NCBI GenBank assembly: GCA_030412945.1
Contig: JAUHJS010000001.1
Span: forward strand, 511,709-575,708
Length of the DNA: 64,000 nt
Origin: Shiella aurantiaca
GTDB lineage: Bacteria; Bacteroidota; Bacteroidia; Cytophagales; Cyclobacteriaceae
Reading direction: 5' to 3'
How positions within the stretch are numbered: the stretch's first letter is position 1; each line of letters starts with the position of its first letter. Under the pieces are notes generated by a model that did no database searches, was not told where the DNA came from, and was given only the letters and a program-made list of their open reading frames with translations. This document shows positions 63,879-64,000 of the stretch, one piece after another. The translations under genes were made by a program, and so were the position numbers.

Positions 63879-64000
63879 ATGATACGTTTGCTCTTATACC
63901 GCCTCTATCAGTTGCTACTTTTGCTTTGCCCCTTTGCCATGGGGTATTTACTGATAAGCAATTCTTTGCCTCTTTTGTCGGATGAGATATGGCCTTACCT
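63879..64000 (+). CDS. Start of a protein with hydrophobic N-terminus (partial)
   Basis: Open from an ATG at 63879 to the window edge (40 codons). The N-terminus RLLLYRLYQLLLLLCPFAMG is a signal peptide or membrane segment, followed by LLISNSLPLLSDEIWPYL. No family can be assigned from this much. Confidence 0.5.
   Translation, partial: MIRLLLYRLYQLLLLLCPFAMGYLLISNSLPLLSDEIWPY

Noticed and set aside
1-64000. tRNA, rRNA, prophage or complete insertion sequence
   Set aside because: No cloverleaf, transposase, integrase of phage type or rRNA core was seen by eye; a tRNA scan could still find a missed one.

Overview
The window is a continuous stretch of a Bacteroidota chromosome. The evidence is the promoter style (a -7 element TAnnTTTG close to start codons, with few Shine-Dalgarno sites), a SprB-repeat adhesin of the kind exported by the type IX secretion system, and marker pairs such as LolA next to FtsK, DUF2851 and fused SpmA/SpmB. 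Base composition looks to be in the mid-40s percent GC by eye. The order cannot be fixed from this sequence; a marine flavobacterial, cryomorph-like or saprospiral relative would all fit. Most of the window is housekeeping DNA. I saw no rRNA, tRNA, CRISPR array, prophage or complete insertion sequence.

Layout. 1-1816: start of a giant secreted adhesin and a small secreted protein, both leftward. 2114-10096: aconitase (rightward, with its own promoter and terminator), then a leftward Nudix / DUF819 / CDF metal transporter operon, then valyl-tRNA synthetase. 10368-11591: an AT-rich accessory islet holding a lone small ORF and a hicA-hicB-ribbon-helix-helix antitoxin operon. 11753-15294: secreted amidohydrolase, MFS-like transporter and a membrane protein. 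15305-27163 (leftward): nucleoside phosphorylase, trhO, a sugar acyltransferase, a membrane protein, DUF2851, pyrF, a candidate small RNA, lolA-like, ftsK, pyrD and xerD. 27218-31108 (rightward): aroQ, a serC-like aminotransferase, marC, rnhA, an outer-membrane protein and trmN6. 31105-41548: saccharopine-dehydrogenase-like enzyme, merC with a striking dual-palindrome promoter, a hydrolase, a comEC - enoyl-CoA hydratase - recQ operon, mscS and rsmF. 41710-45435: a TerB-like protein, then fumarylacetoacetase, a flavin reductase, acyl-CoA-binding protein and rsmE. 45425-55519: lipoprotein, spmAB fusion, a TPR protein, tex, hsp20, and a TPR-SpoIIE phosphatase followed by a pentapeptide-repeat protein. 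55520-56761: a second low-GC islet with an XRE regulator translationally coupled to a PD-(D/E)XK nuclease-like protein and an unknown ORF. 56812-64000: Xaa-Pro aminopeptidase, hydrolase, TPR-propeller protein, agmatinase-type ureohydrolase, GAF histidine kinase, GNAT acetyltransferase and the start of one more gene.

Functional threads. Pyrimidine synthesis is represented by pyrF and pyrD. Chromosome-terminus handling is represented by ftsK and xerD, separated only by pyrD. DNA uptake and repair share one operon (comEC, recQ). Aromatic amino acid breakdown is marked by fumarylacetoacetase with a flavin reductase and an acyl-CoA-binding protein. Polyamine-type metabolism may be marked by the ureohydrolase and an SAT-like acetyltransferase flanking a sensor kinase.

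The most unusual points are the merC operator-promoter, a candidate structured RNA with G-tracts between pyrF and lolA, a perfect 14-bp GC palindrome in front of rsmE, and the regulator-nuclease islet that lacks a methyltransferase. Many gene starts were moved downstream of the longest ORF because a -7 element or a signal peptide shows where the real start lies. All family calls come from reading motifs by eye; no database search was run.
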